Shown here in pieces: positions 55,183-64,000 of a DNA stretch of 64,000 bases; within the stretch, counting starts at the first letter, position 1, and each line of letters opens with the position of its first letter. Location of the stretch: NCBI RefSeq assembly GCF_004138105.1, contig NZ_RXHQ01000011.1, forward strand, positions 20,940-84,939, given 5' to 3'. The position numbers and the translations under genes were made by a program. The stretch comes from Xylanivirga thermophila. Lineage in GTDB: Bacteria; Bacillota; Clostridia; Caldicoprobacterales; Xylanivirgaceae. Under the pieces are notes generated by a model that was not told the DNA's origin, searched no databases, and saw nothing but the letters and a program-made list of their open reading frames with translations.

Positions 55183-56046
55183 TTAACTAAATAAGTCGCC
55201 TATTTTCTTGAAAAAACTTACTATGGCATCTAGAATCTTTTGAATCAGACCCTTGTTTTCTTCTACTGTACGCCTTACATCATCTAAGCTGGATGAGATC
55301 TTATCAAGCTGACTACTTATCTTGTCTATATTTAAGTCCAGCTGGCTTATCTTCTTCATTACTTCCATTATTTGATTTATCTGATCCTTATCAAGCTTTA
55401 TATTGAGTTCTTTGGCTGCATTTTTTATTATAATAGTGATTTCACCTGGATCGGTTACCTTATCCTTTACCACCTTTTCCTTTACGTCTTTTATTAAAGC
55501 AGCCGCCTCATCTTTTCCTACCTCTTCCCCCAGCTCACCTGTTAACACCAACTCCTCACTGGCGGCTTTTTTAGCTTCATCACTTAGTTTTTTGCCTGTA
55601 GCTGTTTCAAAAGCCTTCATTATTCCAGTCAAAGCTGCTGTCCCTGATACCTTAAATGGAGCAGCTGCCATTACCTTTGCATCCTCTATGCCAGCAGTAG
55701 CCATGGCATTGGCGTACATCTCCTTGGTAACCCAATTTATGTTATATGTTTCAACCGATATACCTGCTCCTTTTCCCAAAGTCTCTATGTACACTGATGA
55801 TATGGCTCTAGTACCTATCTTATCCTCCGATATTAAACCCTTTAAATACTCCCTCTCTTCATCATTACTAACTTCTATTATCCTTGCTTCATCTTTCGAT
55901 ACTCCAAATTTTTCGAGCATTTCGGTCATTTGTGAATCGTTCAAATTTGCGCCTAAACCTACAACCTTTTCCTGGTCAGCCAATGCTACGCTGCCAAACA
56001 TCATCATGCAAAACGTCAATATAAATACAACAATCTTCTTTTTCAT
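55183..56046 (-). CDS. DUF1002 secreted protein
   Basis: 287 residues. Signal peptide (KKKIVVFILTFCMMMFGSVALA) and the DUF1002 signature: VVGLGANLNDSQMTEMLEKFG, then SVYIETLGKGAGISVETYNINWVT. A C-terminal coiled-coil (IDKISSQLDKISSSLDDVRRT, about 240-262). Function of DUF1002 is unknown; many copies are in Firmicutes surface proteins. Isolated between the sugar ABC operon and ispF. Confidence 0.88.
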   Translation of the reverse strand: MKKKIVVFILTFCMMMFGSVALADQEKVVGLGANLNDSQMTEMLEKFGVSKDEARIIEVSNDEEREYLKGLISEDKIGTRAISSVYIETLGKGAGISVETYNINWVTKEMYANAMATAGIEDAKVMAAAPFKVSGTAALTGIMKAFETATGKKLSDEAKKAASEELVLTGELGEEVGKDEAAALIKDVKEKVVKDKVTDPGEITIIIKNAAKELNIKLDKDQINQIMEVMKKISQLDLNIDKISSQLDKISSSLDDVRRTVEENKGLIQKILDAIVSFFKKIGDLFS

Positions 56047-56112
56047 CGTGGAAACCCTCCTCTTCTTAAATTACATAGGGAATCATAATACCATACTTTT
56101 TATTGTTAAAAA

Positions 56113-56580
56113 TCAAAAAATAATTGCTATGGCCTGGGCTGCCATACCTTGCCCTTGCCCCTCAAACCCAAGCCTTTCAGTAGTAGTAGCCTTTATGTTT
56201 ATATCATCTTTATTCGCCATCAATGATTTTGCTATATTAGTTCGCATCTCATCTATATACGGTGAAAGCTTAGGCTGCTGAGCTATAATTACAGCATCTA
56301 TATTACCCACTACATAACCCTTGCTACGCAATATATCTCCTGTCTTTTTCAAAAGCAATAGACTGCTAATATCTTTGTACCTTTCATCTGTGTCAGGAAA
56401 ATGATGGCCTATATCTCCAAGGGTAGCTGCTCCCAATATCGCATCTATTATGGCATGCACTAGTACATCGGCATCTGAGTGGCCTAAAAGACCATATTTA
56501 TAGGGTATCTCTACACCCCCTAGTATAAGAGGTCTGCCAAGTACCAGCTTATGCACATCATATCCTAGCCCTGCCCTCAT
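56113..56580 (-). CDS. ispF: 2-C-methyl-D-erythritol 2,4-cyclodiphosphate synthase
   Basis: 155 residues. Zn site GYDVHKLV and [19 protein letters not shown], also [12 protein letters not shown] at the end. Makes MEcPP in the MEP pathway. Start overlaps the ispD stop (ATGA), so the pair is translationally coupled. Confidence 0.96.
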   Translation of the reverse strand: MRAGLGYDVHKLVLGRPLILGGVEIPYKYGLLGHSDADVLVHAIIDAILGAATLGDIGHHFPDTDERYKDISSLLLLKKTGDILRSKGYVVGNIDAVIIAQQPKLSPYIDEMRTNIAKSLMANKDDINIKATTTERLGFEGQGQGMAAQAIAIIF

Positions 56581-57278
56581 AGCATATCACCTTTCAAAAA
56601 GGCTTCAGCTACAACCATATCTTCTTTTGTAGTTATTTTTATGTTTTTATAGCTGCCCATAACCATTTTAACTGGTATATCCAATCTCTCAACTAACATA
56701 GCATCATCGGTCCCATATATGCCATGCTTTTCTGCAAACTCATGTGCTCCCCTTATAACATCATATTTAAACGTCTGAGGAGTTTGCACATTCCACATTA
56801 TATCCCTATACAGGGTGTCTATTACATATCCATCATCGTCAACTTCTTTTATGGTATCCTTTACAGGAACTCCCACAACGGCTGCTTCATCTTCTATAGC
56901 CGTATCTATTGTACGCTGTATCATATCCCCTGTTACAAATGGCCTTACACCATCATGTATAACCACTATATCCGTATCCAGACCTAAAGACATTATCCCC
57001 CTATATACAGACTCCTGCCTTTCACTACCACCCCGTATTACCATAATAGGCTTTTTAAAATGATACATAGAAAGTATATCGTTCTTTACATGATCCATAT
57101 ACTCTCCCATAGTAACTACCACAATCTTGTCTATATCTTCAACCTCGTCGAACTTCTCCAAAGTATGAACAAGTATTGGCTTATCCTTTAGATTTAAAAA
57201 CTGCTTAGGCATATCAGCATCCATACGCTGTCCCTGTCCAGCAGCTACTATTATAGCCCGGACCTTATATCCCATCAT
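56577..57278 (-). CDS. ispD: 2-C-methyl-D-erythritol 4-phosphate cytidylyltransferase
   Basis: 233 residues from ATG 57278 (AAAGG seven bases away; the longer frame to 57407 lacks a site). [19 protein letters not shown] is the CTP loop, [10 protein letters not shown] and NVQTPQTF mark IspD. Converts MEP to CDP-ME; coupled to ispF. Confidence 0.96.
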   Translation of the reverse strand: MMGYKVRAIIVAAGQGQRMDADMPKQFLNLKDKPILVHTLEKFDEVEDIDKIVVVTMGEYMDHVKNDILSMYHFKKPIMVIRGGSERQESVYRGIMSLGLDTDIVVIHDGVRPFVTGDMIQRTIDTAIEDEAAVVGVPVKDTIKEVDDDGYVIDTLYRDIMWNVQTPQTFKYDVIRGAHEFAEKHGIYGTDDAMLVERLDIPVKMVMGSYKNIKITTKEDMVVAEAFLKGDML

Positions 57279-57474
57279 ATCCCCACCTTTCTCCCATAAG
57301 TATAACCAATATTTTGCTATTCCACAAGTACAAAAACTTGAGTTTCCGTAAAAATATATTGACATGCCAATATCTATAATTTTATTGATTACACGCCAAA
57401 TTACCATTTTCTATTACTAGTGCAATGAAATATATACCATATTAAAGGAAAATCATAATCATTGTTACCTTTTT

Positions 57475-57503
57475 TTGCATTTTATGTGGAAATATGATAT
57501 ACT
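57475..57503 (+). promoter_or_regulatory. Promoter of the CEOS-type gene
   Basis: -35 TTGCAT (57475-57480), 17 bases, -10 TATACT (57498-57503), about 70 bases upstream of ATG 57574. The gap 57279-57573 otherwise shows nothing else. Confidence 0.75.
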
Positions 57504-57573
57504 TTATATAAAATTCAGAATTTTCAAACAAAATAACTAGGATCCATTTAATCTTAATAGGAGGTTTTTTATA

Positions 57574-58542
57574 ATGAAGAGTGTAGGATTTCCAATAAAT
57601 GATAAAGAAAATGAAAAGAGACGGGCACTACTACCAAATCACCTTAAGCATGTCAAAAATAGAAAATATTTATATTTTGAAAAAGGTTATGGAAAAGTGT
57701 TGGGAATTAAGGATGAGGAATTTATAAAGGCGGGAGCTAATATCGTAGAAAAGAAAGATGTATTAAATAAAGATATTATATGTGATGCAAAGGCGGGAGA
57801 TGCTAGCTATCTTGATAAATTATCAAATGGTCAAATCGTATTTGGATGGATACATGCATTAGAAAATAGTGATATAACAAAGAAATTTATTAAAAATAAG
57901 CTTACCGGCATAGCATGGGAGGAAATGTTTACGCAAGGCAGACATGTTTTTTGGAAGAATAACGAATTGGCAGGAATGGCTTCTGTATACCATGCATTTC
58001 TTTTATATGGAAAATTACCATGTGAAACAAAGGTTGCCATATTGGGAAGGGGAAATGTTGCAATGGGGGCTTACAGAATACTTACAACATTAGGTGCAGA
58101 TATAACGATATATAACAAAAGTACGGAAAAACTTTTTAGAAAAGAAATAGGCAAATACGATGTTTTAGTTAATGGAATCTTATGGGATCCAAATCGAAAA
58201 GACCATATTATTTATCGAGAAGATCTAAAAAGAATGAAAGAAGGTTCTATGATAATAGATGTCAGTTGTGATGAGAATAGAGGCATAGAAACAAGCAAGG
58301 CAACTTCTATAGAAAATCCCGTATATTCAGTGGATGGTGTTTTACATTATGTTGTTGATCATACTCCGTCACTATTTTATAAATCTGCATCAAAAGTCAT
58401 AAGCAGTGAAGTTTGTAAGTATCTAGATTATCTCATAGAAGGAAAATCTAAAGGGATTAAAACCTTAAATGATGCAATCATTATAGAAAATGGAAAAATT
58501 ATTGATAACAAAATAAAAACAAACACGCCAAAAACTGCGTAA
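57574..58542 (+). CDS. N5-(carboxyethyl)ornithine synthase-like
   Basis: 322 residues of the alanine dehydrogenase/PNT fold: N-terminal VGFPINDKENEKRRALLP, catalytic-domain GYGKVLG, GRGNVAMGAYRILTTLGADI (Rossmann loop), and HYVVDHTPSLFYKSAS. This is close to N5-(carboxyethyl)ornithine synthase (CEOS), which condenses pyruvate with ornithine or lysine and is known in Lactococcus on mobile elements. AGGAGG is well spaced. Plus strand against its neighbours and it contains two GGCGGGAG copies. Substrate specificity is not certain. Confidence 0.83.
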   Translation: MKSVGFPINDKENEKRRALLPNHLKHVKNRKYLYFEKGYGKVLGIKDEEFIKAGANIVEKKDVLNKDIICDAKAGDASYLDKLSNGQIVFGWIHALENSDITKKFIKNKLTGIAWEEMFTQGRHVFWKNNELAGMASVYHAFLLYGKLPCETKVAILGRGNVAMGAYRILTTLGADITIYNKSTEKLFRKEIGKYDVLVNGILWDPNRKDHIIYREDLKRMKEGSMIIDVSCDENRGIETSKATSIENPVYSVDGVLHYVVDHTPSLFYKSASKVISSEVCKYLDYLIEGKSKGIKTLNDAIIIENGKIIDNKIKTNTPKTA

Positions 58543-58617
58543 GAAGTAATTACTTATAGATAGACTGATCATATAAATATCCATTCTCTTTATACCGGTG
58601 GTATAGTCTAGCTATTT

Positions 58618-58676
58618 ATGTACACCCTCTTATTAGTTGGTAAAATATCTTTACCAACCATATGGGTGCCTTTTTA
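58618..58676 (+). terminator. Terminator of the CEOS-type gene
   Basis: TACACCC ... GGGTGCC outer and AGTTGGTAAA / TTTACCAACC inner stems, then TTTTTATTT. In the 393-base gap 58543-58935. Confidence 0.8.
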
Positions 58677-58935
58677 TTTGATCCAAATTTGAATAACCCG
58701 TAAATACAATAAAAACGATCATTTCTTCTGAAAATAAAGCCCAAATTCCTTTTTATAAAAATTATTTATGCCTATTTAAATGTTTTTATCCATTACAGAT
58801 TAATGACATCATATAATTGACAAAAAAGCACATTACACTTGTAAATAATGGACTACATATTTATAGATTATACATTGAATATGTGAGATAATAATAGCAT
58901 AATTAGATTCACAGCCCATAATTAAGGAGGAAATA
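58677..58935 (+). other. Leader before the esterase operon
   Basis: AT-rich, no ORF. It holds a TTGACA-type hexamer (58818-58823), a weak -10 and the AAGGAGG site for ATG 58936. I see nothing more in it. Confidence 0.5.
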
Positions 58936-59928
58936 ATGAAGCGGGAGAAAATAGGAGAAAAGCGGAAAGAACTTAAAAAGTCGGTCTTCATTGTAAATAG
59001 GCTATATCTTTGGGTAATATTTCTATCCCTTAGTATAGCAGATCTAACTTTGGGGATGTTTTCCCTATTGGTTTATTTTTTTATCTATCTATTGCATATA
59101 TTTACAAAAAAGCTTCCCATAGAAACGTCTGATGAATTTAGATATATAACCAAAGTATATAAAAGGATAGAAGATGATGAGTTAAAACTGGATATATGGT
59201 ATCCCAATAATATTAAAGATGAATACCCTCTAGTTGTATTTGCTCACGGCGGTGGTTGGATCTCTGGATTTCGCAATCAGCCTAATAACATCTCATGGTG
59301 TAAATATTTAGCTTCAAAGGGTTTCGCCACTGCATCGATAGATTATAGATTTGGTATAAAAAATAACATGCAGGATATCCTTTCGGATTATAGTGATGCA
59401 TTAATTTTTTTAAAAAATCATGCAAAAGAACTAAGGATTTGTCCCCAAAATATCATCCTTATGGGATTATCAGCAGGAGGACATTTATCCCTACTATATG
59501 CAGCATACTACTCATATAGGCAGGATAGGGAACATATGGAAGGCATACAAGGAGTAGTCGCATACTATGCCCCTTCCCATCTAGAAGACCTGCTATCTAC
59601 CGAATCCAGATCCTTGTTTACTCGGTTTGCCACAGTTAAAACTATGAAAGGACATCCTAAAAAACAAGGTGCTGATTATAGATATTATTCACCTATTGAG
59701 TGGATATCCAAATATATGCCTCCAACACTGCTAGTACATGGCAAGGAAGATACTACCGTCCCTTTTTCATCTGCTACAAACCTCGCTAAAAAATTAAAAG
59801 AATATGCTGTATCTTATAGACTTTTAGTGCATCCTAGCGGTGAGCATTGTTTTGAAATGAGTTCTAAAGATTTTCAAACTGTACGTATATTAAATTCAAC
59901 TATAAAATGGATGAAAGAAAGGATTTAA
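58936..59928 (+). CDS. Membrane-anchored alpha/beta hydrolase (esterase)
   Basis: 330 residues. Positive N terminus and one or two helices (LYLWVIFLSLSIADLTLGMFSLLVYFFIYLLHIF), then a BD-FAE-like alpha/beta hydrolase: FAHGGGWISGFRNQ oxyanion motif, LMGLSAGGHLSLL nucleophile elbow with Ser, HGKEDTTVPF with Asp, and SGEHCF with catalytic His. Two genes in the operon. Likely acts outside or at the membrane on small esters; exact substrate unknown. Confidence 0.88.
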   Translation: MKREKIGEKRKELKKSVFIVNRLYLWVIFLSLSIADLTLGMFSLLVYFFIYLLHIFTKKLPIETSDEFRYITKVYKRIEDDELKLDIWYPNNIKDEYPLVVFAHGGGWISGFRNQPNNISWCKYLASKGFATASIDYRFGIKNNMQDILSDYSDALIFLKNHAKELRICPQNIILMGLSAGGHLSLLYAAYYSYRQDREHMEGIQGVVAYYAPSHLEDLLSTESRSLFTRFATVKTMKGHPKKQGADYRYYSPIEWISKYMPPTLLVHGKEDTTVPFSSATNLAKKLKEYAVSYRLLVHPSGEHCFEMSSKDFQTVRILNSTIKWMKERI

Positions 59929-59934
59929 TCGATA

Positions 59935-60948
59935 ATGATAGATTTTTCTTATGAAAAACAAAATATAGAGGCCAGATCAGCATGTATGTTTAAAGGGAGG
60001 CATTATAGATGCTTTTATGTCACATTCCCTACCCTATACAAAAACCCAGCACTTGGAACTGAAACAGTACAACTCTATGATTTTAGGCCTAAGGAGAAAA
60101 TCCGTGCATCTGTCATAATTCTCCATGGATTGGGTACTAAAAACATTGAGTTTTTGCTATGGATGGGTACTCATTTAGCATCTGCAGGTGTAAATGCAAT
60201 AATGCCAGTACTCCCCGGTAATTTTACACGTGTAGAAGATGGACGAACCTTCGGCAGTCGATATCTATGGCCTGATTATAGTATTATGTACGATATATAT
60301 CAACATGCCATAGTAGATATACGTTCTACAATAGACTATATGCAGCAGGAAGAACGCTGGATGGACAATAACTGTATGATGGGGTATTGCCTTGGCGGTA
60401 TGCTAACTACAATAGTATCCTCAATGGATAAAAGGATCAATCAAAAGATATTGATGACAACAGGAGGGCATATCCCTCAAATATTATTTGAATCTAGCGC
60501 CGCCCGATTTGTTAGGCGAATGATTGCTCAAGGAGATGTAGAAGATAAAACTTTAAGCGATAAAAAAATGCTCTATGACCTATATAATTCACAGATGGAA
60601 ACAGTTAAGAGCATGTCCCTTGAACAGCTTTTAACATCTAAAGAGATACATCCATTTTTCAGAGTAGATCCCCTATCCTATGTCCATTTGGTGGATAAAT
60701 CAAAATTTTCTTTTATAGATGCACTGTTTGATAGAACATTATCCATTACTAGCCGCAAAACTCTATACAAAGAAATGGAGGGTGCAAAACGATATGTACT
60801 CCCCATATCACATGTAAGTTGGCTGCCCTTTGAATTTCTACTAGCCAAGTATATACTACATAAGGTAAATGTATATGATCGCAAGGCAGCAGCTAGAATA
60901 CTGATTAAAGAAGTGGTACACGATCCATTGCAGGATGAAAAAAACTGA
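59935..60948 (+). CDS. Alpha/beta hydrolase, cytosolic
   Basis: 337 residues. Nucleophile elbow MMGYCLGGMLTT, HGLGTKNIEFLLWMGTHLASAG near the N terminus (oxyanion H-G), a mid insertion, and late HVSWLPFEF with a His near the end. No signal peptide. Directly after the membrane esterase and ending in the hairpin shared with the HDOD gene. Function unknown; dienelactone hydrolase-like. Confidence 0.8.
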   Translation: MIDFSYEKQNIEARSACMFKGRHYRCFYVTFPTLYKNPALGTETVQLYDFRPKEKIRASVIILHGLGTKNIEFLLWMGTHLASAGVNAIMPVLPGNFTRVEDGRTFGSRYLWPDYSIMYDIYQHAIVDIRSTIDYMQQEERWMDNNCMMGYCLGGMLTTIVSSMDKRINQKILMTTGGHIPQILFESSAARFVRRMIAQGDVEDKTLSDKKMLYDLYNSQMETVKSMSLEQLLTSKEIHPFFRVDPLSYVHLVDKSKFSFIDALFDRTLSITSRKTLYKEMEGAKRYVLPISHVSWLPFEFLLAKYILHKVNVYDRKAAARILIKEVVHDPLQDEKN

Positions 60949-60975
60949 TGGATACCATTATAAATGGTATCCATC
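60947..60975 (-). terminator. Terminator encoding the end of the HDOD protein
   Basis: Perfect 13-bp stem GATGGATACCATT / AATGGTATCCATC with three-base loop. On the minus strand it encodes the last residues DGYHL and the stop, followed by TTTTTTT, between convergent genes. Confidence 0.8.
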
Positions 60976-61818
60976 ATAGCTTTGTTCATCGCTTATCATA
61001 TCAGAAATCTCTAGTATAATTTTCTCTATGCCTTCCTCTTCGCTTATGCCAAATCTTTCTAAGGCGGGAGTATATAATTCATATGCCATCCCATCTACAC
61101 CTAAGCCAATGCCCAATGTCATAGTAATAGCATCTGATATATGGGTAATATATAGGCTATCTATATTTTCCACACCCCTTTGTGGATCGTGATGATATGC
61201 AATTGGCTCCATAAGTGCATATGGTAAATTCCACTTTTCGCACATCTTTGCTCCCAGCTGACAATGGTCAAAACCCAATATCTGCTGCTCAGCTTCTATA
61301 AAAGGCATATTATTTTGCTGTACCATTTTAATTACCTGATCATAATTCTCCTCCATGTAATAACTCATTATGACTTTACCTATATCATGTAAAAGGGCAG
61401 CTGTATAGATTTCATCAATATTCTTAACACTAAATTTTTTCCCGAGATATCGTGCTATTATAGCGCAGGTCTGAGAATGTTTCCATAGAGCTCCCTCAGG
61501 CATACCATAACCTGGCAATTTTTTGAATAGTACTTTCTTGACAGCAGCCGATATGGTAATGCTCTTAACCGTCTGAAATCCCAGCAATATGGTGGCTTCA
61601 GTAATCGTACTAATACGCCTTGGATATCCATAATACGCTGAATTAGCTAATCTAAGCACCCGGGCTGTCAAACTTTGATCCTTAATTATTACCGACTCAA
61701 TATCCCTTGCTGTAGAATTTGGATCTTCAGTCAGTTCAATTACCCTGTTTACTATCTGAGGAAGAGCAGGAACATCTTGCACTCTGTCTATTACCTGTTC
61801 TAGCGATAACCTGGTCAT
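60958..61818 (-). CDS. HDOD-domain signalling protein
   Basis: 286 residues. HDOD domain throughout: DVPALPQIVNRVIEL, VIIKDQSLTARVLRLANSAYYG, LLHDIGKVIMSYY, GFDHCQLGAKM and AYHHDPQRG. The HD residues are present in TAALLHDIGKV, so activity is possible, but many HDODs are only interaction domains. The frame extends to 61836, but GGAGGGGG serves ATG 61818. Interrupts the yacL-ispD neighbourhood. Confidence 0.88.
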   Translation of the reverse strand: MTRLSLEQVIDRVQDVPALPQIVNRVIELTEDPNSTARDIESVIIKDQSLTARVLRLANSAYYGYPRRISTITEATILLGFQTVKSITISAAVKKVLFKKLPGYGMPEGALWKHSQTCAIIARYLGKKFSVKNIDEIYTAALLHDIGKVIMSYYMEENYDQVIKMVQQNNMPFIEAEQQILGFDHCQLGAKMCEKWNLPYALMEPIAYHHDPQRGVENIDSLYITHISDAITMTLGIGLGVDGMAYELYTPALERFGISEEEGIEKIILEISDMISDEQSYDGYHL

Positions 61819-61937
61819 GAAATTTGCCCCCTCCATTATATACTATATATCTAATATAAGTATATAATAGGGCGATATATAAGTATATAGACAAAATGCA
61901 CTATTACCCCATATTTAAAAAATACTTGTTTTTTATT

Positions 61938-63035
61938 TTATACAACCTTATCCATTGCCTTAGGCTTTGCAAATATCATACGCCCAGCTGCCGTCTGCAA
62001 TACACTGGTCACCATTACGCCAATAGTCTGTCCTACATGCTTTTTCCCACCATCTACTACTATCATGGTACCGTCATCTAAGTACGCCACTCCCTGCCCC
62101 ATTTCCTTTCCGTCCTTTATAACCTGGACATACATCTCCTCCCCTGGCAATACTACCGGCTTCACTGCATTGGCCAATTCATTTATATTTAACACTGGGA
62201 CACCTTGAAACTCTGCCACCTTATTTAAATTGTAATCGTTGGTTAGTACCTCCCCTTCCATTATCTGGGCCAATTTTAGAAGTTTTGAATCCACCTCCAC
62301 TATATCATCAAAATCCTTTTCACATATTTCAACAGATATATCCAATTCTTTTTGCATACGGTTTAAGATATCCAGTCCTCGTCTCCCCCGATTCCTTTTT
62401 AAACTGTCTGATGCATCTGCTATATGGCGCAGTTCTTCTAATACAAACGCTGGTACTATCAATGGACCTTCTACAAATCCTGTTTTGCATATATCAAAAA
62501 TTCTACCATCTATTATTACACTTGTATCTAAAATCTTTGGACGTACTTTAATCGATGTATTACCGCTTTTATCCCTGTGACCTCGTTTTATGCTGCCTAG
62601 TTTATTCAAATCATCTACTCGCTTTACAGATGTGCTTATGCCCAAATATCCGAACAATAAATAAAATATGGTTATTAATATACCTGAAAGCCAGTTAGGC
62701 TTAATATGACTCAAAGGAAAACTTATAAGAAACGCAATAACCAAACCTATTATAAGCCCCAATGCTCCATATACTATATTAAGAGTAGGGACTGGCTGAA
62801 GCCTGCTCTCTATCCATAAAGTAAACTTCAATATTCCATCTATAATTTTGGTTGACATACCAAATATCATAATTGCAAAACCAATTGAAGTTATGAAATA
62901 TACAATAGCTTGCTGATAATCAGGCATAAACAAAATACCAAACTTTCCAAATACGGTATTTATAATCCAACCTATTCCTATACCTAAAACTGCGCCCAGT
63001 ATAGTCAGAATGCCGCGTGCAATTTTTTGTATCAC
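61938..63035 (-). CDS. PIN/TRAM domain membrane protein, YacL type
   Basis: 365 residues. Four membrane helices ([19 protein letters not shown] to [13 protein letters not shown]), PIN domain (about 165-290) with [15 protein letters not shown] and acidic [11 protein letters not shown], and a TRAM domain at the end. GTG start at 63035 after GGGAGGTG. PIN domain is nuclease-like; role of YacL unclear. Between carD and ispD as in Bacillus. Confidence 0.93.
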   Translation of the reverse strand: MIQKIARGILTILGAVLGIGIGWIINTVFGKFGILFMPDYQQAIVYFITSIGFAIMIFGMSTKIIDGILKFTLWIESRLQPVPTLNIVYGALGLIIGLVIAFLISFPLSHIKPNWLSGILITIFYLLFGYLGISTSVKRVDDLNKLGSIKRGHRDKSGNTSIKVRPKILDTSVIIDGRIFDICKTGFVEGPLIVPAFVLEELRHIADASDSLKRNRGRRGLDILNRMQKELDISVEICEKDFDDIVEVDSKLLKLAQIMEGEVLTNDYNLNKVAEFQGVPVLNINELANAVKPVVLPGEEMYVQVIKDGKEMGQGVAYLDDGTMIVVDGGKKHVGQTIGVMVTSVLQTAAGRMIFAKPKAMDKVV

Positions 63036-63143
63036 TTTTTCACCTCCCATTATTTTATTTTTGATTAATCTAAATACATTTTATATTATTAACATTATAC
63101 CAGAATTTTATAAGGAATATATAGGATATGAGTAAAAAAATTA

Positions 63144-63160
63144 GCGTCTATTAAAGACGC
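63144..63160 (-). terminator. Terminator of carD
   Basis: Minus-strand GCGTCT / AGACGC, loop TTAAT, followed by TAATTTTTTTAC, directly after the carD stop. Confidence 0.85.
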
Positions 63161-63640
63161 CTAAGCAAGTGTGAGTTTTTCTACCAAGTCAGATACTTCT
63201 TCTTCATCCATTTCTTTACATAAAGCTATCTCACTTATTAAAATATGTTTTGCATTGTTTAAAAGTTTACGTTCTGCTGTAGATAGACCCCGTTCTTTAT
63301 CTCGTATCATTAGGTTTCTTACTACATCAGCTACTTGAAATATATCTCCGCTTTTTATCTTCTCCATATTATATCTATATCTTCTATTCCAATTAGTAGG
63401 CATACTGGTTTGATCACCCTTCAATACACGGATAACACGATCAACCTCATCTTCTGTTATAACATCGCGAATGCCTATATCTTCTACATTTTTAACAGGT
63501 ATAAGTACTCGCATACCTCCCAATGGGAATCTAAGCACATAATATTTTTGTATCTCACCTAATATCTCTTTATCTTCTATACCCTCTATTATGCAAGCAC
63601 CATGCATAGGGTATACAACCTTGTCACCTATTGAGAACAT
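63161..63640 (-). CDS. carD: CarD family transcriptional regulator (CdnL)
   Basis: 159 residues. RNAP-interacting domain (1-65): FSIGDKVVYPMHGACIIEGIEDKEI and YVLRFPLGGMRVLIPV; C-terminal helical DNA-contact domain (about 75-159). It stabilises initiation at rRNA and other promoters. Has two tandem promoters upstream and lies next to the incoming IS element. Confidence 0.95.
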   Translation of the reverse strand: MFSIGDKVVYPMHGACIIEGIEDKEILGEIQKYYVLRFPLGGMRVLIPVKNVEDIGIRDVITEDEVDRVIRVLKGDQTSMPTNWNRRYRYNMEKIKSGDIFQVADVVRNLMIRDKERGLSTAERKLLNNAKHILISEIALCKEMDEEEVSDLVEKLTLA

Positions 63641-63684
63641 GTAAGATTACTCCTTATTACTATATTTTTAATATTCACATTAAT

Positions 63685-63752
63685 ATTATAACATTTCCCC
63701 TGTTTTTTGTCAATAAATTTTATATTGTAGCACATCTACTATGCGCTGTCAA
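63685..63752 (-). promoter_or_regulatory. Two tandem sigma-A promoters of carD
   Basis: Proximal: TTGACA (63713-63708), 17 bases, TATAAT (63690-63685). Distal: TTGACA (63752-63747), 17 bases, TACAAT (63729-63724). Both match consensus well and face carD. Confidence 0.88.
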
Positions 63753-63789
63753 TCAAAATTTATCTTGAGTTTCCGCAAAAAATTATGGG

Positions 63790-64000
63790 TTCGTTGTATA
63801 ATTAAATGCAACACCAAAAAAATATAGAACCATAGCGAGAAAATCATGTATAATATTTTTAACCAAAAAAAAATAATACAGTGAGGTGCTCGCTATGGCT
63901 AATTCTAATTGTAACACAGGTACACGCAAATTTGAACATCTAAATTCATATGAACGTGGAATAATATGTGCTTTGCTAAATGAGGGGAAAAGTATTAGAT
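63790..64000 (+). mobile_element. IS30-like element, left end
   Basis: The end GTTGTATAATTAAATGCAAC near 63794 resembles IS30-family terminal repeats (GTTGCAxTTAA-type). The transposase gene follows. The element leaves the window; its right end and target duplication cannot be seen. Confidence 0.65.
63895..64000 (+). CDS. IS30 family transposase (N-terminal part)
   Basis: Frame open from ATG 63895 (GTGAGGTG site) to the edge, 35 codons. The segment HLNSYERGIICALLNEGKSI matches the helix-turn-helix start of IS30 transposases (HLT-x-x-E-R-x-x-I-x-x-L-L-x-E-G-x-S-I). Truncated only by the window. The start codon sits in one arm of an inverted repeat, see findings. Confidence 0.85.
   Translation, partial: MANSNCNTGTRKFEHLNSYERGIICALLNEGKSIR

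Noticed and set aside
58618..58676. Possible third copy of the palindromic element
   Set aside because: Similar shape only; its sequence does not align with copies A and B.
57336..63775. Shared string CTTGAGTTTCCG(C/T)AAAAA at 57340 and 63761, suspected IS scar
   Set aside because: Matches of this length with a mismatch are expected by chance in AT-rich 64 kb; no further similarity around.

Overview
The window looks like a chromosomal stretch of a low-GC, Gram-positive, spore-forming anaerobe of the class Clostridia. The evidence is the AT-rich sequence, strong AGGAGG-type ribosome binding sites with many TTG and GTG starts, two T-box leaders, a Spo0E-like protein, CarD/YacL, YesMN-type signalling, FucI/FucA fucose catabolism, EndoAI/EndoA, and CopG-MazF, GldG/DUF4340 and DUF1002 families. 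I cannot fix the genus; a plant-polysaccharide-degrading thermophile or mesophile would fit. Most genes are on the minus strand.

Layout. 1-10 kb: pgi (cut by the window edge), an acetyltransferase, HAD phosphatases, a ComEC-C-like MBL hydrolase, then a leftward operon gnd - SDR mannonate oxidoreductase - LarA-like nickel epimerase/racemase - aldose 1-epimerase - HAD - sfsA, driven by a promoter with a palindromic cre-like operator. 10-18 kb: USP-like protein, YitT, EndoAI/EndoA toxin-antitoxin, acpS-nnr, aroC, and an UgtP/MGDG-synthase-like glycosyltransferase. 18-23 kb: a fucose/rhamnose block (rhamnulokinase-type kinase, DeoR regulator, aldolase, FucI, tiny hydrophobic protein) with matching operator sequences. 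23-29 kb: an oppABCDF peptide transporter whose OppA is circularly permuted. 29-33.4 kb: asparaginase II, small secreted or basic proteins, an ECF sigma/anti-sigma pair, tRNA-Ala. 33.5-40 kb: proS with T-box, Spo0E-like, ApbE/NusG-II/Gx transporter, and a GpsA - amino-acid-kinase - HD trio. 40-45 kb: ABC/GldG/DUF4340 system. 45-63.7 kb: the carD-yacL-ispD-ispF-cysE-cysS neighbourhood known from Bacillus, here interrupted by two blocks: a YesMN-controlled sugar ABC transporter with two paralogous binding proteins on opposite strands, and a CEOS synthase/esterase/HDOD block. The window ends in the left part of an IS30-like insertion sequence.

Highlights: (1) the octamer GGCGGGAG occurs 20 times on the two strands, always inside genes, in several reading frames, far above chance in this AT-rich DNA; it is a Chi-like or other genome-architecture motif candidate. 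(2) OppA has its usual C-terminal third moved between the lipoprotein signal and the usual N-terminal part, a true circular permutation. (3) Two homologous palindromic hairpin elements act as 3' ends of unrelated operons. No CRISPR array, prophage or recognisable anti-phage system was seen.
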